The notes under the pieces: model-generated
Told to the model about the DNA's origin: nothing
The model's database searches: none
The model's input: the letters and a program-made list of their open reading frames with translations, nothing else
DNA from: Pseudomonas sp. St316
GTDB taxonomy: Bacteria; Pseudomonadota; Gammaproteobacteria; Pseudomonadales; Pseudomonadaceae
Reading direction: 5' to 3'
Assembly: GCF_018325905.1 (NCBI RefSeq)
Contig: NZ_AP021901.1
Location: forward strand, 310,001 to 374,000
Length of the DNA stretch: 64,000 nt
Made by a program: the position numbers and the translations under genes
Part shown: piece by piece, positions 53,179 through 62,972 of the stretch
Position numbering within the stretch: position 1 is the first letter of the stretch
How the letters are laid out: every line of letters starts with the position of its first letter

Positions 53179-53925
53179 ATGTGCCTGATCGTATTTGCCT
53201 GGCGCCCCGGCCATGCCCGGCCGCTGATCGTGGCGGCCAACCGCGACGAGTTCTATGCCCGGCCGACCTTGTCCCTGGCCCAGTGGCCTGATGCGCCCCA
53301 TGTGCATGCCGGTCGCGACCTGGAAGCCGGCGGCACCTGGCTCGGCATTGGCGCCGAGGGGCGCTTTGCCGCCCTGACCAACATCCGCGACCCGGGCCAG
53401 CTCCCGGCGTTCAAGTCGCGCGGCGAACTGGTCGCGCGGTTTCTGACCGGAAATCTGTCGATTGCCGAGTATTTGAGCGAAATCGTGCCCCGTGCCGGTG
53501 AGTTCGGTGGGTTTAACCTGCTGCTCGGTGATGGCGCTGAGCTGTGGCACTTCAACGCTCGCGATAGCCAGCCACAGCGTCTGGCTGAGGGTGTCTATGG
53601 CTTGTCGAACGCTGGGTTGAACACGCCCTGGCCCAAGTTGCTCAAGGCCCGCGCGGCGCTGAGCGAGGTATTGGACGATCCGCAGCCCGAGGCGCTGCTT
53701 GCGCTGCTGAACGACCCGAAGCCTGCTCCGGTGGCTGAGCTGCCTGATACGGGGGTGGGAGTGGCGACCGAGATGCTGTTATCGAGTGTGTTCATCGCCA
53801 GCCCGGCCTACGGGACGCGGGCGAGCACGGCGCTGATCGTCCATGCCGATGGGACGCGGCACTTGGTCGAGCGTAGTTTCGGGCCGCATGGGGGGCATTT
53901 GGGGGAGGTTGAAGTCAGGGTTTAG
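53179..53925 (+). CDS. NRDE-family (TANGO2-like) protein
   Basis: A 248-aa protein beginning MCLIVFAWRPGHARPLIVAANRDEFYARPT, the NRDE motif with Cys2 in the position of an N-terminal nucleophile hydrolase. It continues with AGRDLEAGGTWLGIGAEGRFAALTNIRDP. AGGA lies upstream of the start at 53179; an in-frame ATG at 53143 would bury the Cys2 start. Function in bacteria is unsettled; TANGO2 relatives are linked to haem or lipid metabolism. Confidence 0.88.
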   Translation: MCLIVFAWRPGHARPLIVAANRDEFYARPTLSLAQWPDAPHVHAGRDLEAGGTWLGIGAEGRFAALTNIRDPGQLPAFKSRGELVARFLTGNLSIAEYLSEIVPRAGEFGGFNLLLGDGAELWHFNARDSQPQRLAEGVYGLSNAGLNTPWPKLLKARAALSEVLDDPQPEALLALLNDPKPAPVAELPDTGVGVATEMLLSSVFIASPAYGTRASTALIVHADGTRHLVERSFGPHGGHLGEVEVRV

Positions 53926-53946
53926 TTTGCGGTGTGGTGGCCGGCC

Positions 53947-54042
53947 TCATCGCGAGCAAGCTCGCTCCCACAGTTGATCTTCAGTGAACACCTATTTTGT
54001 GAACAACCGAGATCCCCTGTGGGAGCGAGCTTGCTCGCGATG
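53947..54042. repeat. REP doublet
   Basis: Arms ATCGCGAGCAAGCTCGCTCC and GGAGCGAGCTTGCTCGCGAT, between the converging NRDE and ptsP genes. Confidence 0.85.
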
Positions 54043-54056
54043 GCAGTGCTACTGGC

Positions 54057-56336
54057 TTAGAGGGTCTTGTTCGAAGCCGGATTGATCATCCGCGCCAAAC
54101 CAAGGTTCTTCAGCGCCAGTTGCAGGGAACTGTGGATCACTTGCGGGTTGTCGATGGTCATGACTTCCGCCAGCAATTCCTGGGCCTTGCTGAGGTTGAT
54201 CTGGCGCAGCATCCACTTCACTTTCGGCAAGTTGGTGGCGTTCATCGACAGGCTGTCAAAACCCATCGCCATCAACAGCACGGCCGCTGCCGGGTCGCCG
54301 GCCATTTCGCCGCAGATGCTCACCGGCTTGCCTTCGGCATGGGCGTCGCGCACCACGTTCTGCAAGGCTTGCAGCACCGCCGGGTGCAGGTAGTCGTACA
54401 GGTCCGCCACCCGTGGGTTGTTACGGTCCACGGCCAGCAGGTATTGGGTCAGGTCGTTGGAGCCCACCGACAGGAAATCCACCTGCCGTGCCAGTTCCTT
54501 GGTCTGGTACACCGCTGCGGGAATCTCGATCATCACGCCCACCGGCGGCATCGGCACGTCGGTGCCTTCGTCGCGCACCTCGCCCCAGGCCCGGTGGATC
54601 AGGTGCAGGGCTTCTTCCAGTTCATGGGTGCCGGAGATCATTGGCAACAGGATGCGCAGGTTGTTCAGGCCCTCGCTGGCCTTGAGCATGGCCCGGGCCT
54701 GGACCAGGAAGATTTCCGGGTGGTCGAGCGTCACGCGGATGCCGCGCCAGCCGAGGAACGGGTTGTCTTCCTTGATCGGGAAGTAGGACAGGGACTTGTC
54801 GCCGCCGATGTCCAGGCTGCGCATGGTCACCGGTTGCGGGTGGAACGCGGCCAGTTGTTCGCGGTAGATCGCCAGCTGTTCCTTTTCGCTGGGGAAGCGC
54901 TGGTTGATCATGAACGGCACTTCGGTGCGGTACAGGCCCACACCCTCGGCGCCACGTTTCTGCGCCCGGGCCACGTCGGCCAGCAGGCCGGTGTTGACCC
55001 ACAATGGCATGCGATGGCCGTCGAGGGTCACGCATGGCAGGTCCCGCAGCGCGTCCAGGCCCAGGGACAGTTGCTTTTCTTCCTCGACCACATCGGCAAA
55101 CTGCTTGCGCAGCACGTCGCTGGGGTTGGTATAGACCTCGCCGTGGTAGCCATCGACGATCATCTGGATGCCGTCGACCTTGGAGTACGGCAGGTCCACC
55201 AGGCCCATCACCGTCGGGATGCCCATGGCCCGGGCCAGGATCGCCACGTGGGAGTTGCCCGAACCCAATACCGAGACCAGCCCCGCCAGCTTGCCTTCGG
55301 GCACTTCGCCGAGCATGGCCGGGGTCAGCTCTTCGCTGACCAGGATGGTGTTGTCGGGGTAGACCAGGGTCTGCTGGCGCTCTTGCTGCAAGTAGGCCAG
55401 CAACCGGCGGCCAAGGTCCTTGACGTCCGAGGCCCGCTCGCGCAGGTAGGCGTCGTCCATCAGTTCGAAACGGTTGACGTGGTCGGTCACCACCTGACGC
55501 AGTGCGCCCTGGGCCCACTGGCCAGTCTTGATGACGGTGGTCACTTCGCTGCCCAGGGAGGCATCGTCGAGCATCATCAGGTAAACGTCGAACAACGCGC
55601 GCTCTTCTGGACGCAGCTGTGTTGCCAGCTTGGCCGACAGGGCGCGCATGTCGGCGCGCACGCCTTCAATGGCGGTCTTGAACAACCCCAGTTCGGCGTC
55701 GATATCGGTGATGGCCTTGTCCGGCACCACGTCGAGGTCGGCGGGCGGCAACATGACCACCGCCGTGCCCACTGCCGCGCCCGGTGAACCCGGTACGCCG
55801 ACGAACTTGGCTTCTTGGATGCCCTTGCCCTGGCGACCCAGGCCGCTGATCGAGCCGGTGGCCTCGGCGTGGGCGATAACCCCGGCCAGTTGCGCGCTCA
55901 TGGTCACGAGGAAGGCTTCTTCACCTTCGTCGAACTGGCGGCGCTCTTTTTGCTGGATGACCAACACGCCGACAACGCGGCGGTGGTGGATGATCGGTGC
56001 CCCGAGGAACGAGGCGTAGCGTTCTTCGCCAGTTTCGGCAAAGTAGCGGTAGCGCGGGTGATCCGCGGCGTTTTCGAGGTTCAGGGGTTCTTCACGTGTG
56101 CCGACCAGACCGACCAGGCCTTCATTGGGGGCCATGCTGACTTTGCCGATGGAGCGCTTGTTCAAGCCCTCGGTGGCCATCAGCACGAAACGATTGGTCT
56201 CGGGGTCCAGCAGGTAGACCGAGCAGACCTGGCTGCCCATGGCCTCTTTGACACGCAATACAATAATCCCCAACGCCGCCTTGAGATCCTTGGCGGAGTT
56301 AACTTCCTGGACGATCTTGCGCAGCGTATTGAGCAT
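54057..56336 (-). CDS. ptsP: PtsP, phosphoenolpyruvate-protein phosphotransferase of the nitrogen PTS (EI-Ntr)
   Basis: A 759-aa enzyme I of the regulatory PTS. An N-terminal GAF domain (about 1-165) is followed by the PTS enzyme I fold: the phosphorylated His363 in GSGNSHVAILARAMGIPT, the PEP-binding GLYRTEVPFM and SVGSNDLTQYLLAVDR, and the Cys of ICGEMAGDP. Full length. Directly downstream of rppH (22 bp), a gene order conserved in proteobacteria. Confidence 0.95.
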   Translation of the reverse strand: MLNTLRKIVQEVNSAKDLKAALGIIVLRVKEAMGSQVCSVYLLDPETNRFVLMATEGLNKRSIGKVSMAPNEGLVGLVGTREEPLNLENAADHPRYRYFAETGEERYASFLGAPIIHHRRVVGVLVIQQKERRQFDEGEEAFLVTMSAQLAGVIAHAEATGSISGLGRQGKGIQEAKFVGVPGSPGAAVGTAVVMLPPADLDVVPDKAITDIDAELGLFKTAIEGVRADMRALSAKLATQLRPEERALFDVYLMMLDDASLGSEVTTVIKTGQWAQGALRQVVTDHVNRFELMDDAYLRERASDVKDLGRRLLAYLQQERQQTLVYPDNTILVSEELTPAMLGEVPEGKLAGLVSVLGSGNSHVAILARAMGIPTVMGLVDLPYSKVDGIQMIVDGYHGEVYTNPSDVLRKQFADVVEEEKQLSLGLDALRDLPCVTLDGHRMPLWVNTGLLADVARAQKRGAEGVGLYRTEVPFMINQRFPSEKEQLAIYREQLAAFHPQPVTMRSLDIGGDKSLSYFPIKEDNPFLGWRGIRVTLDHPEIFLVQARAMLKASEGLNNLRILLPMISGTHELEEALHLIHRAWGEVRDEGTDVPMPPVGVMIEIPAAVYQTKELARQVDFLSVGSNDLTQYLLAVDRNNPRVADLYDYLHPAVLQALQNVVRDAHAEGKPVSICGEMAGDPAAAVLLMAMGFDSLSMNATNLPKVKWMLRQINLSKAQELLAEVMTIDNPQVIHSSLQLALKNLGLARMINPASNKTL

Positions 56337-56358
56337 GGCTCGGGGTCGAACTCCGTCG

Positions 56359-56838
56359 TCAGTCGCGCGTCAGCAGGCGCGGGGCAAGCTCTTTGAGAGC
56401 GCGTCGGTAGACTTCGCGCTTGAATGTCACTACCTGGCCCAACGGATACCAATAGCTGACCCAGCGCCAGCCATCGAACTCCGGTTTACCGGTCAAATCC
56501 ATCCGCACCCGCTGCTCGTTGGAGATCAGGCGCAGGAGAAACCATTTCTGCTTCTGGCCGATGCACAGCGGTTGGCTGTGCGTCCTGACCAAGCGTTGCG
56601 GCAAACGATAGCGCAACCAGCCGCGGGTGCAGGCGAGTATTTCGACATCTTCTCGCTCAAGCCCCACTTCTTCATTCAACTCGCGGTACAAGGCCTCTTC
56701 CGGCGTCTCCTGGGGGTTGATCCCACCCTGGGGAAACTGCCAGGCGTCTTGATTGATACGGCGAGCCCATAGCACCTGCCCTGCATCATTCGTCAGAATG
56801 ATCCCCACATTGGGGCGGAAACCATCGGGGTCGATCAC
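56359..56838 (-). CDS. rppH: RppH, RNA pyrophosphohydrolase (Nudix)
   Basis: A 159-aa Nudix enzyme that removes pyrophosphate from mRNA 5' ends to start decay. The Nudix box is [23 protein letters not shown], complete. The GTG at 56838 with GAGG upstream gives the family start [15 protein letters not shown]; a longer in-frame start at 56943 is unlikely. It precedes ptsP on the same strand. Confidence 0.94.
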   Translation of the reverse strand: MIDPDGFRPNVGIILTNDAGQVLWARRINQDAWQFPQGGINPQETPEEALYRELNEEVGLEREDVEILACTRGWLRYRLPQRLVRTHSQPLCIGQKQKWFLLRLISNEQRVRMDLTGKPEFDGWRWVSYWYPLGQVVTFKREVYRRALKELAPRLLTRD

Positions 56839-57013
56839 GGCAACAACCTCGCAAACGCATGTCGCCGCATTGTTCCACAAAGGTTGTGAAAGCAGCAACG
56901 AGCCTGCGCAGTGGCCTGTGTAGTTAGCCACACAGGCCATCACCTTATGTGCACTCTTGTGAAAAGTCCGTATTCTGGACGCCTTTCTTCAGATTTTTCA
57001 GCGAGTAACTGCA

Positions 57014-57670
57014 ATGCGGCTGGCTTTATTCGACTTGGACAACACCTTGCTGGGCGGCGACAGCGACCACGCGTGGGGTGATTACCTGTGCGAGCGCGGT
57101 TTCCTGGACGCTGTCACCTACAAGGCACGCAACGACGAGTTCTACCAGGATTACCTGGCCGGCAAGCTCGACAATGCCGAGTACCTGAATTTTTGCCTGG
57201 AAATCCTCGGTCGTACCGAAATGCACGTGCTGGCCCAGTGGCACCTGGACTACATGCGCGACTGCATCGAGCCGATCGTGTTGCCCCAGGCCCTGGACCT
57301 GTTGAAAAAGCACCGTGACGCCGGCGACAAGCTGGTGATCATTACCGCGACCAACCGCTTTGTCACCGGGCCGATTGCCGAGCGCCTGGGCGTCGAGACG
57401 CTGATTGCCACTGAATGTGAAATGATCGACGGTCGCTACAGCGGGCGCAGCACCGATGTTCCATGCTTTCGCGAGGGCAAGGTGACCCGGCTGAACCGTT
57501 GGCTGGAAGAAACCGGGCATTCGCTTGATGGCAGCTATTTCTATAGCGATTCGATGAACGACCTGGCGCTGCTGGAAGTGGTGACGCATCCGGTGGCGGT
57601 GGATCCGGATCCGAATCTGCGGGCCGAGGCTGATAAGCGGGGTTGGCCGGTGATCAGTCTGCGCGGTTGA
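57014..57670 (+). CDS. HAD-superfamily (subfamily IB) phosphatase
   Basis: A 218-aa hydrolase with motif [14 protein letters not shown], motif [11 protein letters not shown], and motif [15 protein letters not shown]. The subfamily IB pattern resembles SerB-like phosphatases. The substrate is unknown. It diverges from rppH across a 175-bp gap. Confidence 0.88.
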   Translation: MRLALFDLDNTLLGGDSDHAWGDYLCERGFLDAVTYKARNDEFYQDYLAGKLDNAEYLNFCLEILGRTEMHVLAQWHLDYMRDCIEPIVLPQALDLLKKHRDAGDKLVIITATNRFVTGPIAERLGVETLIATECEMIDGRYSGRSTDVPCFREGKVTRLNRWLEETGHSLDGSYFYSDSMNDLALLEVVTHPVAVDPDPNLRAEADKRGWPVISLRG

Positions 57671-57676
57671 AATAGC

Positions 57677-57754
57677 TATCGCGAGCAAGCTCGCTCCCAC
57701 AATGGATTTGCGTCAATCACACAACCTCTGTGGGAGCGAGCTTGCTCGCGATGG
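57677..57754. repeat. REP doublet
   Basis: Arms TATCGCGAGCAAGCTCGCTC and GAGCGAGCTTGCTCGCGATG close together, between the converging HAD and membrane-protein genes. Confidence 0.85.
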
Positions 57755-57774
57755 GGGCGACGCGGTCCCAAGCC

Positions 57775-58203
57775 TTAAACCGGCTTGGCCCCCATCAACC
57801 CCGCAATGGCGATAAAGCAGACCATGCTGAACACCGCCAGGGCAAAGGTGAACCTGCCATTGCCCACCGTCGGCGTCTTGCGCAGTTTGTTCAGTCGCAC
57901 CACCAGCCAGAACCCCGCCAGCGCCGCCACGGTGTAGAGCACGCTGGAAGCCAACAGCCAGGTCTGCCCCAGCGGCCAGCCAACCTGATGCACCATCCAC
58001 CAGCCCGTGAAGGGCAGGCTTGCCAGTGCCAGGATCATCACCAGCCAGATGAACAGCCGCGGACGTTGCAGCGTGCGCGCCGCCGCCGTGGCATCGCCGT
58101 TGCGGCGCGTGCGCCAGACCCAGACGGCCAGCCCCAGGGCGCCCGCCAGCAGCAGTACGGTGGCGATGACGTGAGCGATCTTCAGCGCAGTTAATGTTTC
58201 CAT
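57775..58203 (-). CDS. Four-helix membrane protein (DUF2269-like)
   Basis: A 142-aa integral membrane protein with four helices (about 6-26, 48-67, 78-100, 116-138) and a conserved-looking KIAHVIATVLLLAGALG start with His11. It looks like a DUF2269 membrane protein; no function can be stated. It lies 45 bp downstream of ilvA on the same strand. Confidence 0.75.
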   Translation of the reverse strand: METLTALKIAHVIATVLLLAGALGLAVWVWRTRRNGDATAAARTLQRPRLFIWLVMILALASLPFTGWWMVHQVGWPLGQTWLLASSVLYTVAALAGFWLVVRLNKLRKTPTVGNGRFTFALAVFSMVCFIAIAGLMGAKPV

Positions 58204-58248
58204 TGTTGGATTTTCCTTAAGTCTTGCTCACAGCCTAGCCCGGCTTTA

Positions 58249-59763
58249 TCAACCCAGGAACAGTTGATAGGCCGGGTTATCGCTTTCATCCCAGTACGGG
58301 TAGCCGATTTCTTCCAGGGCGGCTGGCACCAGGTGGCGCTCATCGTGCGGTACCTGGAGCCCGGCGACCACACGGCCATCCGCCGCGCCATGGTTGCGGT
58401 AGTGGAACATCGAGATGTTCCAGCGCCCGCCCAGCTTGTTGAGGAAGTTGAACAGCGCACCCGGGCGTTCCGGGAATTCGAAGCGCAGCACCACTTCGTC
58501 GATGACATGGGCCGCATGCCCGCCCACCATGTGGCGAATGTGCAACTTGGCCAGTTCATTGTCGGTCAGGTCCAGCACCGGGAAGCCTTGTTCGGTCAGG
58601 CTGGCGATCAGCGCGCTGCGCGGGTCGTTTTCCGGGTGGGTCTGCACGCCAACGAAGATGTGCGCTTCGCTGCCGGTGTTGTAGCGATAGTTGAATTCGG
58701 TGATCTGGCGCTTGCCGACGGCTTCGCAGAACGCCTTGAAGCTGCCCGGCTTCTCGGGGATGGTCACGGCGATGATCGCTTCGCGGCCCTCGCCCAGTTC
58801 GGCGCGCTCGGCCACGTGGCGCAAGCGGTCGAAGTTGACGTTGGCGCCGGAATCGATGGCCACCAGGGTCTGGCCGCTGACACCCCGCGACTCGACGTAC
58901 TTCTTGATCCCGGCCACGCCCAGGGCGCCGGCAGGTTCGGTGATCGAGCGGGTATCGTCGTAGATGTCCTTGATCGCTGCGCAGATCTCGTCGGTGCTGA
59001 CAGTGATGACTTCGTCCACGTAGTGCTTGCAGATATCGAAGGTGTGCTGGCCGATCTGCGCCACGGCGACGCCGTCGGCGAACAGCCCCACGGTCGGCAG
59101 GACCACGCGCTCGCCAGCAGCCATGGCCGCTTGCAGGCAATTGGAATCGTCCGGCTCGACGCCGATGACCTTGATGTCCGGGCGCAGGTATTTCACGTAG
59201 GCCGCGATCCCGGCAATCAGCCCGCCACCGCCCACCGGGACGAAGATCGCATCCAGGCGCCCCGGGTGCTGGCGCAGGATTTCCATCGCCACGGTGCCCT
59301 GCCCGGCAATGGTGTGGGGATCGTCATACGGGTGAATGTAGACGTAGCCCTTTTCGTCGACCAGTTTCAGTGAGTAGGCCAGGGCTTCGGGGAACGAGTC
59401 ACCGTGCAGCACCACCTTGCCGCCACGCGAGCGCACGCCTTCGACCTTGATTTCCGGGGTGGTCTTGGGCATTACGATGGTGGCCTTGACGCCCAGCACC
59501 TTGGCCGCCAGGGCCAGGCCCTGGGCGTGGTTGCCCGCCGAAGCCGTGACCACGCCGCGTGCGCGCTCTTCGTCGCTGAGCTGGGTCAGCTTGTTGTAGG
59601 CCCCGCGAATCTTGAACGAGAACACCGGCTGCAAGTCTTCACGCTTGAGCAAAATGCTGTTGCCCAGCCGCTCTGAGAGCTGGCGAGCGGTCTGCAGCGG
59701 GGTTTCTACGGCAACGTCGTAAACGCGCGAGGTGAGGATCTTTTTGACGTACTGTTCAAGCAT
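58249..59763 (-). CDS. ilvA: Threonine ammonia-lyase (biosynthetic)
   Basis: A 504-aa PLP enzyme making 2-oxobutanoate for isoleucine synthesis. The PLP lysine is Lys51 in SFKIRGAY, and the glycine loop is VGGGGLIAG. Two C-terminal ACT-like domains (about 330-504) mark the isoleucine-inhibited biosynthetic form. Full length. Divergent from rpiA, the order seen across Pseudomonas. Confidence 0.95.
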   Translation of the reverse strand: MLEQYVKKILTSRVYDVAVETPLQTARQLSERLGNSILLKREDLQPVFSFKIRGAYNKLTQLSDEERARGVVTASAGNHAQGLALAAKVLGVKATIVMPKTTPEIKVEGVRSRGGKVVLHGDSFPEALAYSLKLVDEKGYVYIHPYDDPHTIAGQGTVAMEILRQHPGRLDAIFVPVGGGGLIAGIAAYVKYLRPDIKVIGVEPDDSNCLQAAMAAGERVVLPTVGLFADGVAVAQIGQHTFDICKHYVDEVITVSTDEICAAIKDIYDDTRSITEPAGALGVAGIKKYVESRGVSGQTLVAIDSGANVNFDRLRHVAERAELGEGREAIIAVTIPEKPGSFKAFCEAVGKRQITEFNYRYNTGSEAHIFVGVQTHPENDPRSALIASLTEQGFPVLDLTDNELAKLHIRHMVGGHAAHVIDEVVLRFEFPERPGALFNFLNKLGGRWNISMFHYRNHGAADGRVVAGLQVPHDERHLVPAALEEIGYPYWDESDNPAYQLFLG

Positions 59764-59862
59764 CGGAAAGCATCACTGAGCGGGTTGGGCAGGGCCAAGG
59801 AGTCTAACCCGGCTTTTGGCTGGGCGACCACACGAATTAAGGCACTTTGGGCACAGAAACCC

Positions 59863-59959
59863 CCGTGGCGAGGGAGCTTGCTCCCGCTGGTCGCGTAGCG
59901 GCCCCAGAAAAAGCGATGAGCGCTTCGCACTCAAGCGGGAGCAAGCTCCCTCGCCACGG
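59863..59959. repeat. Large REP-like hairpin, inverted copy of the one at 6509-6602
   Basis: The reverse complement matches the element at 6509-6602 almost base for base, including the inner GAAGCGCTCATCGCTTTT. The outer arms are perfect over 20 bases. It fills most of the ilvA-rpiA divergent gap. Confidence 0.85.
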
Positions 59960-60014
59960 TTTCTACGCCTATAATGCCGGCCTTTCGTTCCCTCTCGGCA
60001 CCTTCGGAGCCCGC

Positions 60015-60689
60015 ATGACCCAGGATCAACTCAAACAGGCCGTGGCCCAGGCCGCTGTCGACCTTATCCTCCCGAAGCTGGATGACAAGAGCATCGTCGG
60101 GGTCGGCACCGGCTCCACGGCCAACTGCTTCATCGACGCGCTGGCCAGGCACAAGGGCGCATTCGACGGCGCGGTCGCCAGCTCCGAAGCCACCGCCGCG
60201 CGCCTCAAGGGCCATGGGATTCCAGTGTACGAGCTCAACACCGTGAGCGACCTGGAGTTCTACATCGACGGTGCCGACGAAAGCGATGCACACCTGAACC
60301 TGATCAAGGGCGGCGGCGCGGCCCTGACGCGCGAGAAGATCGTCGCGGCCGTGGCCAAGACCTTTATCTGCATCGCCGACGCCAGCAAACTGGTGCCGGT
60401 GCTAGGCGCGTTCCCATTGCCAGTGGAAGTCATCCCGATGGCCCGCAGTCATGTGGCCCGCGAACTGGTGAAGCTGGGCGGCGACCCGGTGTATCGCGAA
60501 GGCGTGTTGACCGATAACGGCAATATCATCCTGGATGTGTATAACTTGCAGATCACAAATCCGGTGGCGCTGGAAAGCCAGATCAACGCTATCGTTGGCG
60601 TGGTCACCAACGGCTTGTTCGCTGCCCGGCCGGCGGATGTGCTGTTGCTGGGGACCCCTGAAGGGGTGAAGACCCTGCGGGCTGAATAA
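60015..60689 (+). CDS. rpiA: Ribose-5-phosphate isomerase A
   Basis: A 224-aa enzyme of the pentose-phosphate pathway. The phosphate loop [16 protein letters not shown], the active-site YIDGADESD and the [12 protein letters not shown] motif are all present. GGAG precedes the start at 60015; upstream in-frame codons fall in the REP element. Full length. Confidence 0.96.
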   Translation: MTQDQLKQAVAQAAVDLILPKLDDKSIVGVGTGSTANCFIDALARHKGAFDGAVASSEATAARLKGHGIPVYELNTVSDLEFYIDGADESDAHLNLIKGGGAALTREKIVAAVAKTFICIADASKLVPVLGAFPLPVEVIPMARSHVARELVKLGGDPVYREGVLTDNGNIILDVYNLQITNPVALESQINAIVGVVTNGLFAARPADVLLLGTPEGVKTLRAE

Positions 60690-60716
60690 CCTGCTCTTTT
60701 GAGTGAAGTAACCCTT

Positions 60717-60743
60717 GTGGGAGCGAGCTTGCTCGCTCCCACA
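60717..60743. repeat. Single REP palindrome
   Basis: TGTGGGAGCGAGCTTGCTCG directly followed by CTCCCACA, one unit not a doublet, between converging rpiA and the beta-propeller gene. Confidence 0.8.
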
Positions 60744-60769
60744 TTGGTTTGTTGTTCAGGGTAAGTGGA

Positions 60770-61684
60770 TCAAGGCTGCGGTTTCTTGAACACGTAGAAC
60801 AGATTCGGCTCGCTCACCAGATACAGGTTGCCATCGTCGTCCATGGCGAGGCCTTCGGCCTGGGGCACGGTTTTTTGCAGGCCCTGGCGCCCCTTGCTCA
60901 ACGACAGCGTGCTCAACGGCCGGCCGTCGATATCCAATTCGATAATCAACCGCGACTCCTCGGACAGCGCCAGCAAATGGCCGCTGCGCTCGTCGTATTG
61001 CAGGCTTGAGAGGTCGCGTACGAACAGCCCGGCATCGCGCTTGGGGTTGTTGATCACATGGACTGCATAGGACTTTTCCGGATTGTGGTGGGGAAACCCA
61101 TGCACTTCATAAATCAGCATCGGGTCGCGTTCCTTCGCCACGAACAGCCGTTTGCCCACCGAATCGTAGGCCAATCCTTCGAACCCCTTGTTGCCGCTCA
61201 TGTGCACGCCCAGGGTCATCTGTTCGGCTTCGGCGGCGTCGAGGAACTGGGTGTTGTCTTCCAGGCGAATCTTGATCAGCCGCTGCTGGCGCTCGTCGGT
61301 GATGACGTAGATGTCTTCGCTGATGAATTCCACCGCCTCCGGATCGCCAAAGCCGATCAGGGCGATGCGCCGCAAAATCTTGCCGTCCAGCGACAACTCC
61401 ACCAGCTCGGCATTCTTATTGGTGACGGTGAAGAGGCTCTTGCGGATCGGGTCGAACGTCAGCGCTGAAACGTCATCGTCCAGGCCTTCGATCACCTGCG
61501 CCTCGACCGTGACCCGGTATTGGTCCAGGGCGATGGCCTGTTCGCTGGTGGTTTTCCAGAGCGTGTTGAGGTTGAACCAGGCGCGTTCGAATAGGCGCAG
61601 ATGCTGGCCGGCGGCGATCAGGCAGATCAGCGCCAGGGTCAGCAGTATCAGGCTCAAGGGCTTGGGGCGGGCGAGTCGACGCAT
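60770..61684 (-). CDS. SdiA-regulated-domain (YjiK-like) beta-propeller, copy 1
   Basis: A 304-aa protein with one N-terminal membrane helix (LSLILLTLALICLIAAG) and a periplasmic beta-propeller. Repeat blades contain FDPIRKSLFTVTNKNAELVELS, EAVEFISEDIYVITDER and NKGFEGLAYDSVGKRLFVAKE, the SdiA-regulated pattern. It ends YLVSEPNLFYVFKK. The downstream gene of a tandem pair with the next entry; both share the same blades and end. Function unknown. Confidence 0.85.
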   Translation of the reverse strand: MRRLARPKPLSLILLTLALICLIAAGQHLRLFERAWFNLNTLWKTTSEQAIALDQYRVTVEAQVIEGLDDDVSALTFDPIRKSLFTVTNKNAELVELSLDGKILRRIALIGFGDPEAVEFISEDIYVITDERQQRLIKIRLEDNTQFLDAAEAEQMTLGVHMSGNKGFEGLAYDSVGKRLFVAKERDPMLIYEVHGFPHHNPEKSYAVHVINNPKRDAGLFVRDLSSLQYDERSGHLLALSEESRLIIELDIDGRPLSTLSLSKGRQGLQKTVPQAEGLAMDDDGNLYLVSEPNLFYVFKKPQP

Positions 61685-61805
61685 GTTGGGGTGGGCTCGG
61701 ATAAGAACAGGTGGGTGGAAATACCACGGCTGCCTGAACTGAAGCTTAATGGCTGTGTGCCACACCCTACAACGAAAGAGGATTTATCCTACAGAGTCAG
61801 TGCTG

Positions 61806-62738
61806 TCAGCGCTGCTTTTCGAAACGATAGAACAGATTCGGTTCGCTGACCATGTACAGATTGCCGGCCTCATCGACGGTGACACCTTCGGCACGAGGGA
61901 TCGTGTCTTTCAAGTCGTTGAAGCCGCCCAGCAGGGTCATGAAGCTGACCTGCTCGCCTTTTTCGTCCAGTTCCAGCAGCAGATGGGAGTCGGCCGAAAG
62001 CACCAGCATGTGCCCGGTGCGCGGGTCGACCGCCAGTGCCGAAAGGTTGCGCAGGTCCAGTTCATTGCTGGTGTGGATCTGCTTGTCGCCCTTGAGCGAC
62101 TGGCTGCCATCGCTTTTCCAGGTGAACAGCGCCGGCGGGCGTTCCTCTCCGAGCACCAGTTGCTGGTTGCGCGGGTCCCAGACGATCCCTTCGAACCCTT
62201 TGTTCTGGTTCTTGGAGGGGCCGAGATCATAGTGAGGGAAGTTGGCATTGTTCAGTTCGCGGGTATCGGCATCAACGTGGACGATGGTCAGCGTGTGACT
62301 TCGTTCGTCGGTGATGGCCAGTAAGCCGTTTTCCATATAGGCCACGCCCTCGGGGTTGCTCCAACCCACCAAGGGCATCTTGCGCAGCACATCGCCTTGC
62401 AGGCTCAGTTCCACCAGGAATGGGTTCTTGCCCATGACGGCGAACAGGGTCTTGGTCTGCGGGTTGTAGGTCACATCGGACGCTTCGTCCTTCTCCATGC
62501 CGGGTAGTGGCTTGGCGTCGATCACGGCGCGGTAGTCCGGGAGCCAGATGCTTTCCTGGCGCTGGGCCGGGCTCTGGAAGTGTTCCGATAGCCAAAGCAG
62601 GCCGCGGTCGTCCCAATGCATCGCGAACGCCAGGCCATAGGCCGCGGCCACCGCCAGCAGCGACCAGGCATACCAGGGCAGGGCGAAGCGGGAGCGGCGG
62701 GCAGGTTTGGCGGCAGACAGTGCTTGGGTTTTGGCCAT
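61806..62738 (-). CDS. SdiA-regulated-domain (YjiK-like) beta-propeller, copy 2
   Basis: A 310-aa relative of copy 1: a basic N-terminus, one membrane helix (WSLLAVAAAYGLAFAM), and the blades YNPQTKTLFAVMGKNPFLVELSL, GVAYMENGLLAITDERSHTL and NKGFEGIVWDPRNQQLVLGEE. Both end with NLYLVSEPNLFY-like strings. The copies are clearly diverged, so this is an old duplication. Start chosen at 62738 (MAKTQALSA); no strong ribosome site is seen. Confidence 0.85.
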   Translation of the reverse strand: MAKTQALSAAKPARRSRFALPWYAWSLLAVAAAYGLAFAMHWDDRGLLWLSEHFQSPAQRQESIWLPDYRAVIDAKPLPGMEKDEASDVTYNPQTKTLFAVMGKNPFLVELSLQGDVLRKMPLVGWSNPEGVAYMENGLLAITDERSHTLTIVHVDADTRELNNANFPHYDLGPSKNQNKGFEGIVWDPRNQQLVLGEERPPALFTWKSDGSQSLKGDKQIHTSNELDLRNLSALAVDPRTGHMLVLSADSHLLLELDEKGEQVSFMTLLGGFNDLKDTIPRAEGVTVDEAGNLYMVSEPNLFYRFEKQR

Positions 62739-62864
62739 CGGGGAATGCGTTCCAGAAAATTCGGCTAGGGGAATGGCTGGCTCAGATGCCGCATTCCCCG
62801 GAATTATCCGGATGGCATGTGAAAAAAATGGCAAAGGGTGGGAGAGGTCTCCACCCGTCCACCC

Positions 62865-62957
62865 TGTGGGAGCGAGCTTGCTCGCGATAGCGGTGTGTCA
62901 GCCAACATCTATGTTGGATGTGATGGCCTCATCGCGAGCAAGCTCGCTCCCACAGGG
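62865..62957. repeat. REP doublet
   Basis: Arms TGTGGGAGCGAGCTTGCTCG and CGAGCAAGCTCGCTCCCACA, perfect over 20 bases, with a short inner ACATCTATGTTGGATGT region. Confidence 0.85.
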
Positions 62958-62972
62958 GAACAGGTTTAACCG

